NCBI GenBank assembly: GCA_034437895.1
Contig: DAOTTO010000413.1
Span: forward strand, 1-5,366
Length of the DNA stretch: 5,366 nt
From: JANRLJ01 sp034437895
GTDB taxonomy: Bacteria > Chloroflexota > Anaerolineae > Aggregatilineales > Phototrophicaceae
Reading direction: 5' to 3'
Shown: positions 1 to 5,229 of the stretch, one piece after another
Layout: each line of letters begins with the position of its first letter
Numbering within the stretch: position 1 is the stretch's first letter
The notes under the pieces: model-generated
What the model was told of the DNA's origin: nothing
What the model saw: only the letters and a program-made list of their open reading frames with translations
The model's database searches: none
Position numbers and translations under genes: made by a program

Positions 1-26
1 TAATAACTCACCTTACGCAGCCAGCC

Positions 27-49
27 GCTCCGGGTTCAAAACCCAGAGC
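27..49. repeat. Hairpin in left arm of the foldback element
   Basis: GCTC-C-GGGTT (27-36) pairs with AACCC-A-GAGC (40-49) around a CAA loop, giving nine base pairs with one C/A mismatch. Its GGGTTCAAAACCC core superficially resembles a tRNA T-arm, but no anticodon arm fits upstream. It shares GTTCAAAAC with the hairpin at 125-145 on the opposite strand, consistent with both being arms of one inverted repeat. Confidence 0.6.
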
Positions 50-60
50 TACGCGCAATC

Positions 61-114
61 TGGAAACCTCTAAAGAGGTTAAGAATCTTTACTTAACCCC
101 TTCAGGGGTTTCCA
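61..114. repeat. Central nested palindrome of the foldback element
   Basis: Bases 61-83 and 92-114 are inverted copies (20 of 23 positions match) separated by an 8-base loop. Each arm is also a hairpin in its own right: AACCTCT/AGAGGTT (65-71 with 74-80) and AACCCCT/AGGGGTT (95-101 with 104-110), each with a perfect seven-pair stem and a two-base loop. Two of the three differences between the arms fall at paired positions within each small hairpin (a T:A pair becomes a C:G pair), so the small hairpins are preserved. The segment can form one long stem or a cruciform with two short hairpins. There is no T-run next to it, so it does not look like a plain terminator. Confidence 0.8.
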
Positions 115-124
115 AACGCTTTAG

Positions 125-145
125 CTGGCAGTTTTGAACTGCCAG
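125..145. repeat. Perfect 9-bp hairpin in right arm of the foldback element
   Basis: CTGGCAGTT (125-133) and AACTGCCAG (137-145) are perfect inverted copies around a TTG loop. It occupies the position in the right arm that the 27-49 hairpin holds in the left arm, but the stem sequence has diverged while the pairing is kept. There is no T-tract after it, so terminator function is not supported. Confidence 0.75.
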
Positions 146-182
146 TGTCCAGTGATTTGAGTGTCTGCGTAACGTGAGGTAA

Positions 183-210
183 TGAGTCATGAGTGCTGAG
201 TAAAGAGTCG
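183..210. repeat. Heptanucleotide tandem repeat, four units
   Basis: Four consecutive 7-base units read TGAGTCA, TGAGTGC, TGAGTAA and AGAGTCG, placing GAGT at 184, 191, 198 and 205 with an exact 7-base period. A possible degenerate fifth unit (TGAGGTAA) precedes them at 175-182. Short tandem heptamers between genes are known from filamentous cyanobacteria as STRR sequences. Whether this one is related is unknown. No function is evident. Confidence 0.65.
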
Positions 211-230
211 GAAAACATAGTGCGTACCCA

Positions 231-316
231 AGACTTACGCAATTAAGTGGCGTTTTCGGTAGGGGCGACTCGGCGAGTCGCCCTCCAAAAGAACACAGCC
301 TGCTTAAGGTGAGTTA
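231..316. repeat. Second palindromic element with REP-like GC-rich core
   Basis: The core is a perfect 9-bp hairpin, GGGCGACTC (263-271) with GAGTCGCCC (275-283), around a GGC loop. Around it, TTACGCA at 235-241 faces the near-inverse TGCTTAA at 301-307. The right end, CTGCTTAAGGTGAGTTA (300-316), matches the reverse complement of the first bases of the window at 16 of 17 positions, better than the copy at 165-184 does. The region therefore reads either as a second short mobile or REP-like element related to the first, or as the true right end of one larger element spanning 1-316 with internal insertions. It ends only about 25 bases before the ribosome binding site of the dehydrogenase gene. 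Confidence 0.55.
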
Positions 317-340
317 GATAACTTCTATTTTCATGGTGTA

Positions 341-346
341 AGGGGA
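341..346 (+). promoter_or_regulatory. Ribosome binding site fixing the TTG start of the dehydrogenase
   Basis: AGGGGA lies seven bases before TTG 354. The only upstream in-frame ATG (333) is followed at once by GTG and TAA (339-341), so it cannot start the protein. The next in-frame ATG is codon 23, inside the Rossmann nucleotide-binding motif, so it is too late. TTG 354 with this strong site is therefore the preferred start. Confidence 0.75.
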
Positions 347-353
347 TAAGATT

Positions 354-1460
354 TTGTCACCAGAAACAAAACCACGCTTGACCGTCGGCATCATCGGCGT
401 GGGGAGCAATGTATTCAATATGCACCGCCCCGGCTTGCAGGACGATTTATTCCAGATTGTCGGCGTGAACGACATTCGCACCGATGTGGGAGAAAAAATC
501 GGTGCGGAATGGGGCTGTCCGCACTATCCAGATTTAACGACCTTGCTGGCGGAAGCCAAGCCGGATGTCGTCGTCATCCTCCCGCCCCATCCCTTCCACG
601 CCGCGATGAGTATCGAGGCCTTGAACGCAGGCGCACACGTCCTCGTGGAAAAACCGATTGCGGTACATGTCGGTGAAGCTGAGGAAATGATCGCCGCCGC
701 GCAGCGCAATAATCGTCTGTTAGCGGTCAATTTTCAGCAGCGCCTTCGGCCAGAAATCGTCGCCGCCAAAAGACTGATTGACGAAGGACGTTTAGGCAAA
801 ATCCAGCATGTGGATATTAAAATTACTTGGACGCGACCCGCGATTTATTATTCGCAGGTGGCTTGGCGCGGCACATGGAACGGCGAAGGCGGCGCGGTAC
901 TGATGAATCAGGGGCCGCACGAACTGGATTTACTGTGTCACTTGGTCGGGATGCCAGCGCGAGTTGTCGCATGGACGCGCACAATTGCCCACAAGATCGA
1001 GACCGAAGATACGGTGCAAGCGATGTTAGAATGGGCGGATGGTCCGTTAGGATCGGTGCATATCAGCACCGCCGAAGCTGGACAGCCGCAGCGCTTTGAG
1101 ATTATCGGCACAGGTGGGTATCTGGCAATTAGCAGCGGCAGCATCAAGTTTCAGCGATTCGAGCGCGATCTGCTCGATTTTATCATCACCAGCGATAACC
1201 CCTTCTCCGCGCCGGAGATGATCGAAGAACAAGTCGAAATCGCCTCAGATGGGGGCGACCACGCCGCGATTTATCGCAACCTATATGCGGCGATTACTGA
1301 AGGTGTACCTTTAGCTGCGGATGGAATCACGGCAATGCGTGGGTTAGAATTATCGAATGCAATGACATATTCCAGCCGGAGGGGTATTCCGGTGGAATTC
1401 CCGCTTGATCGGGCAAAATATCTTGCATTGCTCAATGAGCTACGTGGACAGCATCGTTAA
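354..1460 (+). CDS. Gfo/Idh/MocA-family oxidoreductase (NAD(P)-dependent sugar or polyol dehydrogenase)
   Basis: This is a cytosolic dehydrogenase of 368 residues, a normal length for the glucose-fructose oxidoreductase / inositol 2-dehydrogenase / MocA superfamily. The N-terminal Rossmann domain (about 9-125) opens with GIIGVGSN (G15, G17), and strand 2 ends in an acidic D40, which usually favours NAD(H) over NADP(H). The family lysine motif EKP is at 99-101; K100 is the usual catalytic or substrate-orienting residue. The C-terminal alpha/beta domain (about 130-350) carries the substrate motif GGAVLMNQGPHELDLL (179-194) with H189 and D192. Family members oxidise a ring hydroxyl of a sugar, inositol or sugar acid, or reduce the keto form. 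The exact substrate is not readable. A TIM-barrel epimerase downstream supports carbohydrate catabolism. The start is TTG with a strong ribosome binding site. The upstream repeats leave little room for a promoter, and none was identified with confidence. The family call is secure; the substrate is unknown. Confidence 0.93.
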   Translation: MSPETKPRLTVGIIGVGSNVFNMHRPGLQDDLFQIVGVNDIRTDVGEKIGAEWGCPHYPDLTTLLAEAKPDVVVILPPHPFHAAMSIEALNAGAHVLVEKPIAVHVGEAEEMIAAAQRNNRLLAVNFQQRLRPEIVAAKRLIDEGRLGKIQHVDIKITWTRPAIYYSQVAWRGTWNGEGGAVLMNQGPHELDLLCHLVGMPARVVAWTRTIAHKIETEDTVQAMLEWADGPLGSVHISTAEAGQPQRFEIIGTGGYLAISSGSIKFQRFERDLLDFIITSDNPFSAPEMIEEQVEIASDGGDHAAIYRNLYAAITEGVPLAADGITAMRGLELSNAMTYSSRRGIPVEFPLDRAKYLALLNELRGQHR

Positions 1461-1665
1461 AGTTTATGGGCGCATTGCTATAAAACGCCTGCTCTGAAAT
1501 ATTTTGCGATTGTTGGCGTTCTTTGCGCCTTTGCGTTTCGTCTTCACCCTTTGCTCTGAAAATACTTCATTTTCATCGCTCAGTGTGATGTTATTTCTTG
1601 ATGTCTTGGTGGTTCATATTTTTCAATTGATTTCAGGTAGCGCGTATAAATTACACGAGGGCGAC
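1461..1665. other. 205-base gap with degenerate T-rich repeat remnants
   Basis: This gap separates the dehydrogenase from the isomerase. It contains two T-rich stretches, GGCGTTCTTTGCGCCTTTGC (1515-1534) and CTTGATGTCTTGGTGGTTCA (1598-1617). They resemble from memory the degenerate CTTTGCG / CTTGGTGGTT sequences scattered between genes in many environmental bacterial genomes. A 10-base direct repeat, TGCTCTGAAA, occurs at 1490 and 1552. The isomerase reading frame stays open back to a TTG at 1504, which would add 54 residues. That extension is hydrophobic and has no family counterpart that I recognise, so the open frame is probably chance. No convincing terminator or promoter was found. Confidence 0.5.
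1657..1661 (+). promoter_or_regulatory. Ribosome binding site supporting ATG 1666 as isomerase start
   Basis: GAGGG at 1657-1661 sits four bases before ATG 1666. Translation from here gives a protein that begins right before the first barrel strand (MAHFTLSAFGDEIADDF). The longer frame from TTG 1504 has no comparable site and adds sequence over repeat-like DNA. Confidence 0.65.
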
Positions 1666-2487
1666 ATGGCGCATTTTACATTAAGTGCTTTTGGGGATGA
1701 AATCGCGGATGACTTTGAGGAACAGCTAAAACTCCTTAAAGAACTTGAACTTGGTCTGGATATCCGTAAAGCATGGGGCATTCATATCCAGAAGCTAACG
1801 GACGTGCAAATTCAGCAGGTCAAACAGCTTTGCGCGGATTACGGTATAAAAGTCCACTGTCTCGGCAGTTGGATTGGCAAAACACCCATCACCGATCCAC
1901 TTGATGCCGAAATCGCCAATCTGGAGCGCTTGTTCGTGGTCGGCGAGATGCTGGACGTGCGCGATATACGGCTGTTCTCGTTTTACCCGCCAGAAGGCGC
2001 GACAGCGTATGATGACTATGTGCAAGAAGCGACAGCACGGTTGCAAACCCTCACGGAAAAAGCGGCACAGGCAGGTTTTCAACTGCTGCTAGAGAACGAA
2101 AAGCACATCGTCGGGGATACACCGGAACGCTGCCACAAAATCGCCAGCACGATCAATCATCCCAATTTGCGTTTGATATGGGATCCTGCCAATTATGTGC
2201 AAGTCGGCGTAATGCATCAAGTCGAGCGCTATTGGGATTTGCTCAATCCATACACTACTTATATCCACATCAAAGACGCTTTTTTAAACGATGGCGCGGT
2301 CTGCGCGGCAGGCGAAGGCGACGGACAGGTGATTAATCTGCTCTCGCGGCTGAAGGCCAAAGGCTACGAGGGAATCTTGTCGCTTGAACCGCATCTGGTC
2401 GAGTTCGGACGTAACAGCGGCTTTAGTGGCCCCGACGGCATGATTTACGCGACAAAAGCCCTTCATTCTTTGCTGGAACAATTATGA
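1666..2487 (+). CDS. Xylose-isomerase-like TIM-barrel sugar (phosphate) isomerase/epimerase
   Basis: A protein of 273 residues in the AP endonuclease 2 / xylose isomerase-like TIM-barrel fold. Relatives (D-tagatose 3-epimerase, IolE/IolI, YcjR-type proteins) are cytosolic metal-dependent enzymes that shift ketone or hydroxyl positions on sugars or inosose. The first strand reads LSAFGDEIADDF (6-17). The likely metal and substrate residues are all present: E143 in LLENE (141-145), D173 in IWDPAN (171-176), H201 in HIKD (201-204), and E241 in LSLEPH (239-244), with GEGDG (216-220) between the last two. This set argues for an active enzyme. The ATG at 1666 was chosen over the TTG at 1504 because of its ribosome binding site and family start position. 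Its stop codon overlaps the ATG of the methyltransferase, so the two are co-transcribed. With the dehydrogenase upstream it plausibly handles a keto-sugar intermediate. The substrate is unknown. Confidence 0.9.
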   Translation: MAHFTLSAFGDEIADDFEEQLKLLKELELGLDIRKAWGIHIQKLTDVQIQQVKQLCADYGIKVHCLGSWIGKTPITDPLDAEIANLERLFVVGEMLDVRDIRLFSFYPPEGATAYDDYVQEATARLQTLTEKAAQAGFQLLLENEKHIVGDTPERCHKIASTINHPNLRLIWDPANYVQVGVMHQVERYWDLLNPYTTYIHIKDAFLNDGAVCAAGEGDGQVINLLSRLKAKGYEGILSLEPHLVEFGRNSGFSGPDGMIYATKALHSLLEQL

Positions 2488-3308
2488 TTACGGCGACTGA
2501 GCAGGCATGGAATTCCGCGACAACGCTCTATATCGCCCGAAAATTGGAGCAGATAACGGCTGAAAAATCCACCGAACAGCCGTTAAAAGTGTTGGATATG
2601 GGCTGCGGCGATGGAAATTTGATCGAAGCCTTCCTCGCCTATGGGCATGATCTCTACGGGTATGACTTCCCCTACCGCGAAGAGTCCCTCAAAGCGCGGC
2701 TTTTGCCAATTTTTGGCGATGCCTATGACGATCATCTCCGCATGATGACCGATGAGCGCGTCATCCCGTTTGCGGATTCCTCATTCGATGTGATCTATGC
2801 CAATCAGGTTTTTGAGCATGTGCGCTTTCTGGATGCGATGGTGGCGGAATGTGCGCGGGTATTAAAACCAGGCGGGGTTCTCGTGGCGCTGTTTCCGTTT
2901 GTGACCTATCCGATTGAAGGACATACCCTGATTCCCTTTGTACACTGGCTTCCGCCGGGTAAATCGCGCATCAAGTACATGAGCGCCCTGTTATCGCTCG
3001 GTATTGGGCGCAAGCATCCCGGCATGAATGCAGCGGAATCAGCCGTGATCTGGGAAAACTACCTCAACGATGGCTGCTTTTATCGCTTAATGAATGAAGT
3101 CGTCAGCTTGTCGAAAGCCTATTTTGAAGATTGGGAACTGGATACAGGCGAATACATCCGCGCTAAATTGGATATGCTGGAAACCCACCCGCGTGAGATG
3201 ATCCGCACGACAGCTAAACTCGCGCATCAAATGCACGGCAGCGCCCTCGATTCTCTGATTACACATTACTTCGGCGCGGTGTTTTGCATGAAAAACCCCA
3301 AGAAATAG
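2484..3308 (+). CDS. Class I SAM-dependent methyltransferase
   Basis: A 274-residue soluble methyltransferase of the Rossmann-like class I fold. Motif I, VLDMGCGDGN (36-45), binds S-adenosylmethionine. Strand 2 ends in YGYDF (58-62), with D61 in the usual ribose-binding position. The post-motif stretch IPFADSSFDVIYANQVFEHV (94-113) and VLKPGG (126-131) are typical of the Methyltransf_11 group. The C-terminal part (about 140-274) has aromatic-rich stretches (FVHWLPPGK, ENYLNDGCFYR) that may form a lid over the acceptor, so a small molecule or glycan acceptor is plausible but unproven. The start ATG overlaps the isomerase stop codon as ATGA, with only a weak GGAA (2475-2478) as ribosome binding site, implying translational coupling. 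No terminator is obvious after the stop. The family is certain; acceptor and product are not. Confidence 0.92.
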   Translation: MITATEQAWNSATTLYIARKLEQITAEKSTEQPLKVLDMGCGDGNLIEAFLAYGHDLYGYDFPYREESLKARLLPIFGDAYDDHLRMMTDERVIPFADSSFDVIYANQVFEHVRFLDAMVAECARVLKPGGVLVALFPFVTYPIEGHTLIPFVHWLPPGKSRIKYMSALLSLGIGRKHPGMNAAESAVIWENYLNDGCFYRLMNEVVSLSKAYFEDWELDTGEYIRAKLDMLETHPREMIRTTAKLAHQMHGSALDSLITHYFGAVFCMKNPKK

Positions 3309-3538
3309 CCCTCAGAACCCTAAAGAACCGACATGACTTGTCATAGCTAAACCACCCCTTAATGTCCCTGTTGCAATTAGGTGAGTTCGAGTATGCTCTA
3401 TTTTGTTCTATTGCTACCCTATTCACATTGCAATAACTGATGCGCCACAACAAGCGCAATCTTCGGATAGTTTTTGCACACCTTCTCGCCTATAAATAAC
3501 TAAACAGCCAATCACACTCTACTGAAAGCGGAAAAATC
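3309..3538. other. 230-base intergenic region before the transporter
   Basis: No coding capacity is evident. A short palindrome, ATGAC-TT-GTCAT (3333-3344), lies after the methyltransferase but has no T-run, so it is not a convincing terminator. The word TTGCAAT occurs twice (3371 and 3428), the second time inside the palindrome ATTGCAAT. Base composition is more AT-rich than the flanking genes, as expected for a promoter-bearing spacer. Confidence 0.5.
3491..3496 (+). promoter_or_regulatory. Candidate -10 element for the transporter gene
   Basis: TATAAA, 42 bases before the ATG at 3539, matches the TATAAT consensus at five of six positions. The spacer upstream holds no good -35: TTGCAC (3474-3479) is only 11 bases away. 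The assignment rests on one box and on the gap size, so it is tentative. Confidence 0.25.
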
Positions 3539-4501
3539 ATGAATAAACTCGCTTGGGGACTTTTCTGGCTGGTCGGCCTGATTTGGGGATCGTCATTTTT
3601 GCTCATTCGCGTCGGTGTGGAAGCCATATCACCGTCGCAGCTTGTCCTTACGCGCTGTGTCATCGCGGCTGTTGGCCTGAACATCGTGCTTTATTTGCGC
3701 GGCAAACGTTTGCCAACCGATTGGCCTACAATTCGGGCGCTGGCGATTATCGGACTCGGTAATTCGGCCTTCCCGTATATGCTGATTGCGATGGGCGAAC
3801 AGACCGTATCCAGCGGATTAGCGGCAGTTTTACAAGCGACGGCGGCGCTGTTTACGCTGGTAATCGCGCATTTTGCTTTCACTGATGAACGGATTACGCC
3901 GCGCAAAATCATGGGAATTGTACTGGGCTTTGTGGGCGTGGTCGTGCTTTCCAGCCGTCAATTGGGCGATGGCAGCAACCTTAACAGCGGCTTCTTGGGG
4001 ATGATCTCCATCATGGGCGGATCGCTCTTTTACGCCACGTTTACCGTCTACAGCAAAAAGCTGATCCGCAATAAGATTGAGCCGCTGCAAGTAGCGGCAG
4101 GCACTTTTATTGCAGCAGCTTTAGGCAGTGTGGTGCTGGTCATTATCGAACCGCTGCTCGGTGGACGGTCATGGGTGCCTTATAACCAGCTCGAAAGCAA
4201 CATCCTGCTGGCGATTATCACGCTCGGCATCTTGAATACGTTTGTGGCTTATCTGTTTTTCTATTATCTGGTACAGCAGTTAGGCGCGTTCCGGGCATCA
4301 ACCGTGACTTATATTGTCCCCGTCATTGGGCTGTTTCTGGGCTGGCTGATTTTGGATGAGCAAATCGATGGTCTGTTATTCTTCGGCGCGGCCTTAATCT
4401 TCATGGGCATCGGTGTAGTCAATATCCGCTTACAAAATCTGCGGCGGAAGTCAGTTCAGCCTACATTGGTTGAAGCGCCAGTTGTCGCGGTTGAGGGATA
4501 G
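3539..4501 (+). CDS. EamA-family (DMT superfamily) membrane transporter
   Basis: A 320-residue inner-membrane protein with ten predicted helices (about 5-25, 34-53, 67-88, 91-112, 123-140, 151-172, 183-204, 221-243, 249-270, 277-297), arranged as two EamA repeats of five helices, the full-length form. The first helix has WGSSF (16-20), typical of the family, and the two halves show parallel acidic turns after their fourth helices (FTDER at 114-118 and LDEQI at 272-276). YIVPVIGLFLG (258-268) is the conserved proline-containing ninth helix. DMT carriers of this type export amino acids, purines or other metabolites, some import them, and the substrate cannot be predicted. The C-terminal tail (298-320) is hydrophilic. 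The ribosome binding site is poor (AAGCGGA, 3526-3532). The 230-base upstream gap suggests its own promoter, so a link to the sugar genes is uncertain. Confidence 0.92.
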   Translation: MNKLAWGLFWLVGLIWGSSFLLIRVGVEAISPSQLVLTRCVIAAVGLNIVLYLRGKRLPTDWPTIRALAIIGLGNSAFPYMLIAMGEQTVSSGLAAVLQATAALFTLVIAHFAFTDERITPRKIMGIVLGFVGVVVLSSRQLGDGSNLNSGFLGMISIMGGSLFYATFTVYSKKLIRNKIEPLQVAAGTFIAAALGSVVLVIIEPLLGGRSWVPYNQLESNILLAIITLGILNTFVAYLFFYYLVQQLGAFRASTVTYIVPVIGLFLGWLILDEQIDGLLFFGAALIFMGIGVVNIRLQNLRRKSVQPTLVEAPVVAVEG

Positions 4502-4507
4502 AGCGTG

Positions 4508-4557
4508 AAACGTCTGAGGGAACGGCACCCCAACAGGTCCGTTCCCTGGAACGTTTT
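4508..4557. terminator. Probable bidirectional terminator hairpin between convergent genes
   Basis: AGGGAACGG (4517-4525) and CCGTTCCCT (4539-4547) form a perfect 9-bp stem. It extends inward by ACC/GGT (4527-4529 with 4536-4538) past a bulged C, and outward by AAACGT/ACGTTT (4508-4513 with 4551-4556) across a small internal loop. On the plus strand it is followed by a short TTTT (4554-4557); the minus-strand T-run is weaker. It sits in the 54-base gap between the transporter and the MOSC gene, whose stop codon overlaps its edge, so it likely ends transcription from both sides. Confidence 0.65.
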
Positions 4558-5212
4558 ACGTCGTTTGAGACTTGGCGAGCATTTTATTGAGGCGTTCCTC
4601 ATTATCCTGACGAGAGCGAATCGCAATTGGCGCAGCGAGTTCGCGCCGCAAGTCAGTTTCTGTGATCTCATTATTATAAAAATTGCGGAACATCTCCAGC
4701 ATAGACACGGTTTCACCTTCATAGCGCTCTAAACGCACTGAATCGCCTGCCTTAATAATCCCTGTTTGGATAACATGGCAGTAAACACCCGGACGCTCCG
4801 CTTCCCGAAACCGTTTTACAAAAGTCGGGTCTTCCATCCGCGCCGCTAATGTCACACACGGGATACGCGGCGAGGTGATTTCCAACACGACTTCCCCAAC
4901 ATGAAGCCGATCCCCCACATTAAGCGGGGCGCTGTCTAGGTCGGCAATTGTCAAATTTTCGCCAAAAGTCCCCGGTGCAAGTGCTTTGCCTAATGCCTGC
5001 GACCACCAGTCATAATCAAGGCTGCTATAGACATAAACGGCTTGATCTTCGCCGCCATGATTCTCTTTATCTGTCACGCTGTCACCCACAAGGCCATCTT
5101 CCGTAATTGCGACGACTGCCTGCGTGGGCTTTTTAAAAATACAGGATTTGCCGGATTGTTTCCCCGCTTGAATCGGTTCTTCTTTGCCGATATTAACGCT
5201 TAAAAGCTGCAT
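4556..5212 (-). CDS. MOSC domain protein, YiiM-like
   Basis: A 218-residue cytosolic protein, close to the length of E. coli YiiM (about 224). The MOSC domain spans roughly 25-162: GLVGDSVTDKENHGGEDQAV (40-59), where YiiM carries a HGG-D-A motif; GTFGENLT (81-88); and RIPCVTLA (116-123) with C119, the cysteine expected to bind the metal or sulfur centre in MOSC proteins. The C-terminal section (about 164-212) matches the small three-helix extension of YiiM proteins. Family knowledge: MOSC proteins carry sulfur or molybdenum cofactor, and YiiM is linked to molybdenum-dependent reduction of N-hydroxylated bases such as 6-hydroxylaminopurine. The same role here is inference. ATG at 5212 was chosen because GAGGG (5223-5227) precedes it by ten bases. 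It follows a minus-strand gene by 17 bases, implying an operon. It shares no visible link with the plus-strand sugar genes. Confidence 0.9.
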   Translation of the reverse strand: MQLLSVNIGKEEPIQAGKQSGKSCIFKKPTQAVVAITEDGLVGDSVTDKENHGGEDQAVYVYSSLDYDWWSQALGKALAPGTFGENLTIADLDSAPLNVGDRLHVGEVVLEITSPRIPCVTLAARMEDPTFVKRFREAERPGVYCHVIQTGIIKAGDSVRLERYEGETVSMLEMFRNFYNNEITETDLRRELAAPIAIRSRQDNEERLNKMLAKSQTT

Positions 5213-5222
5213 CAGCGTTTTG

Positions 5223-5227
5223 CCCTC
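5223..5227 (-). promoter_or_regulatory. Ribosome binding site of the MOSC gene
   Basis: GAGGG on the minus strand lies in the 17-base spacer between the stop codon of the upstream gene (5230-5232) and the MOSC ATG. The ten-base spacing is slightly long but acceptable. Its position directly after the upstream stop supports co-translation from one message. Confidence 0.55.
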
Positions 5228-5229
5228 GC

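Larger units (their letters stand above)
1..184. repeat. Foldback (MITE-like) element with imperfect terminal inverted repeats
   Basis: The two ends are inverted copies: bases 1-20 (TAATAACTCACCTTACGCAG) match the reverse complement of 165-184 at 16 of 20 positions, with the inner TTACGCAG block perfect. The arms also correspond further in: GTTCAAAAC at 34-42 faces GTTTTGAAC at 131-139, and TGGAAACC at 61-68 faces GGTTTCCA at 107-114. The whole segment is therefore a quasi-palindrome that could fold into a branched hairpin. It has no coding capacity. Non-coding foldback elements of this size are usually MITEs mobilised in trans by a transposase of a related insertion sequence, and that assignment here is inference. 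No target-site duplication can be checked because the left end coincides with the window edge, so the element may extend further left. Confidence 0.6.

Noticed and set aside
30..46. tRNA T-arm-like GGGTTCAAAACCC, possible 3' end of a tRNA gene
   Set aside because: The bases where an anticodon stem should fall (8-12 with 20-24) do not pair, the stem has a mismatch, and the segment is explained as an arm of the inverted repeat.
61..145. CRISPR-like repeat (AACCCCT...AGGGGTT with GTTTCC)
   Set aside because: The palindromic words occur only as the two arms of one inverted structure, with no regular direct repeats, spacers or cas genes.
1469..1489. Terminator after the dehydrogenase (GGCG...CGCC)
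   Set aside because: Only four base pairs with a 13-base loop and no T-run after it.
1490..1561. Direct repeat TGCTCTGAAA as evidence for an insertion duplication
   Set aside because: Only ten bases, 62 apart, with no inverted ends bounding the interval.
1645..1650. TATAAA as a -10 box for the isomerase
   Set aside because: Transcription would start at about the ribosome binding site, and no -35 with good match and spacing lies upstream.
3259..3459. Minus-strand open frame of 66 codons after the methyltransferase
   Set aside because: It overlaps the methyltransferase 3' end in antisense, has no recognisable domain, and its composition looks like a shadow frame.
4505..4732. Plus-strand open frame of 75 codons between transporter and MOSC gene
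   Set aside because: It lies across the terminator hairpin and antisense to the MOSC coding sequence, whose motifs clearly establish the real frame.
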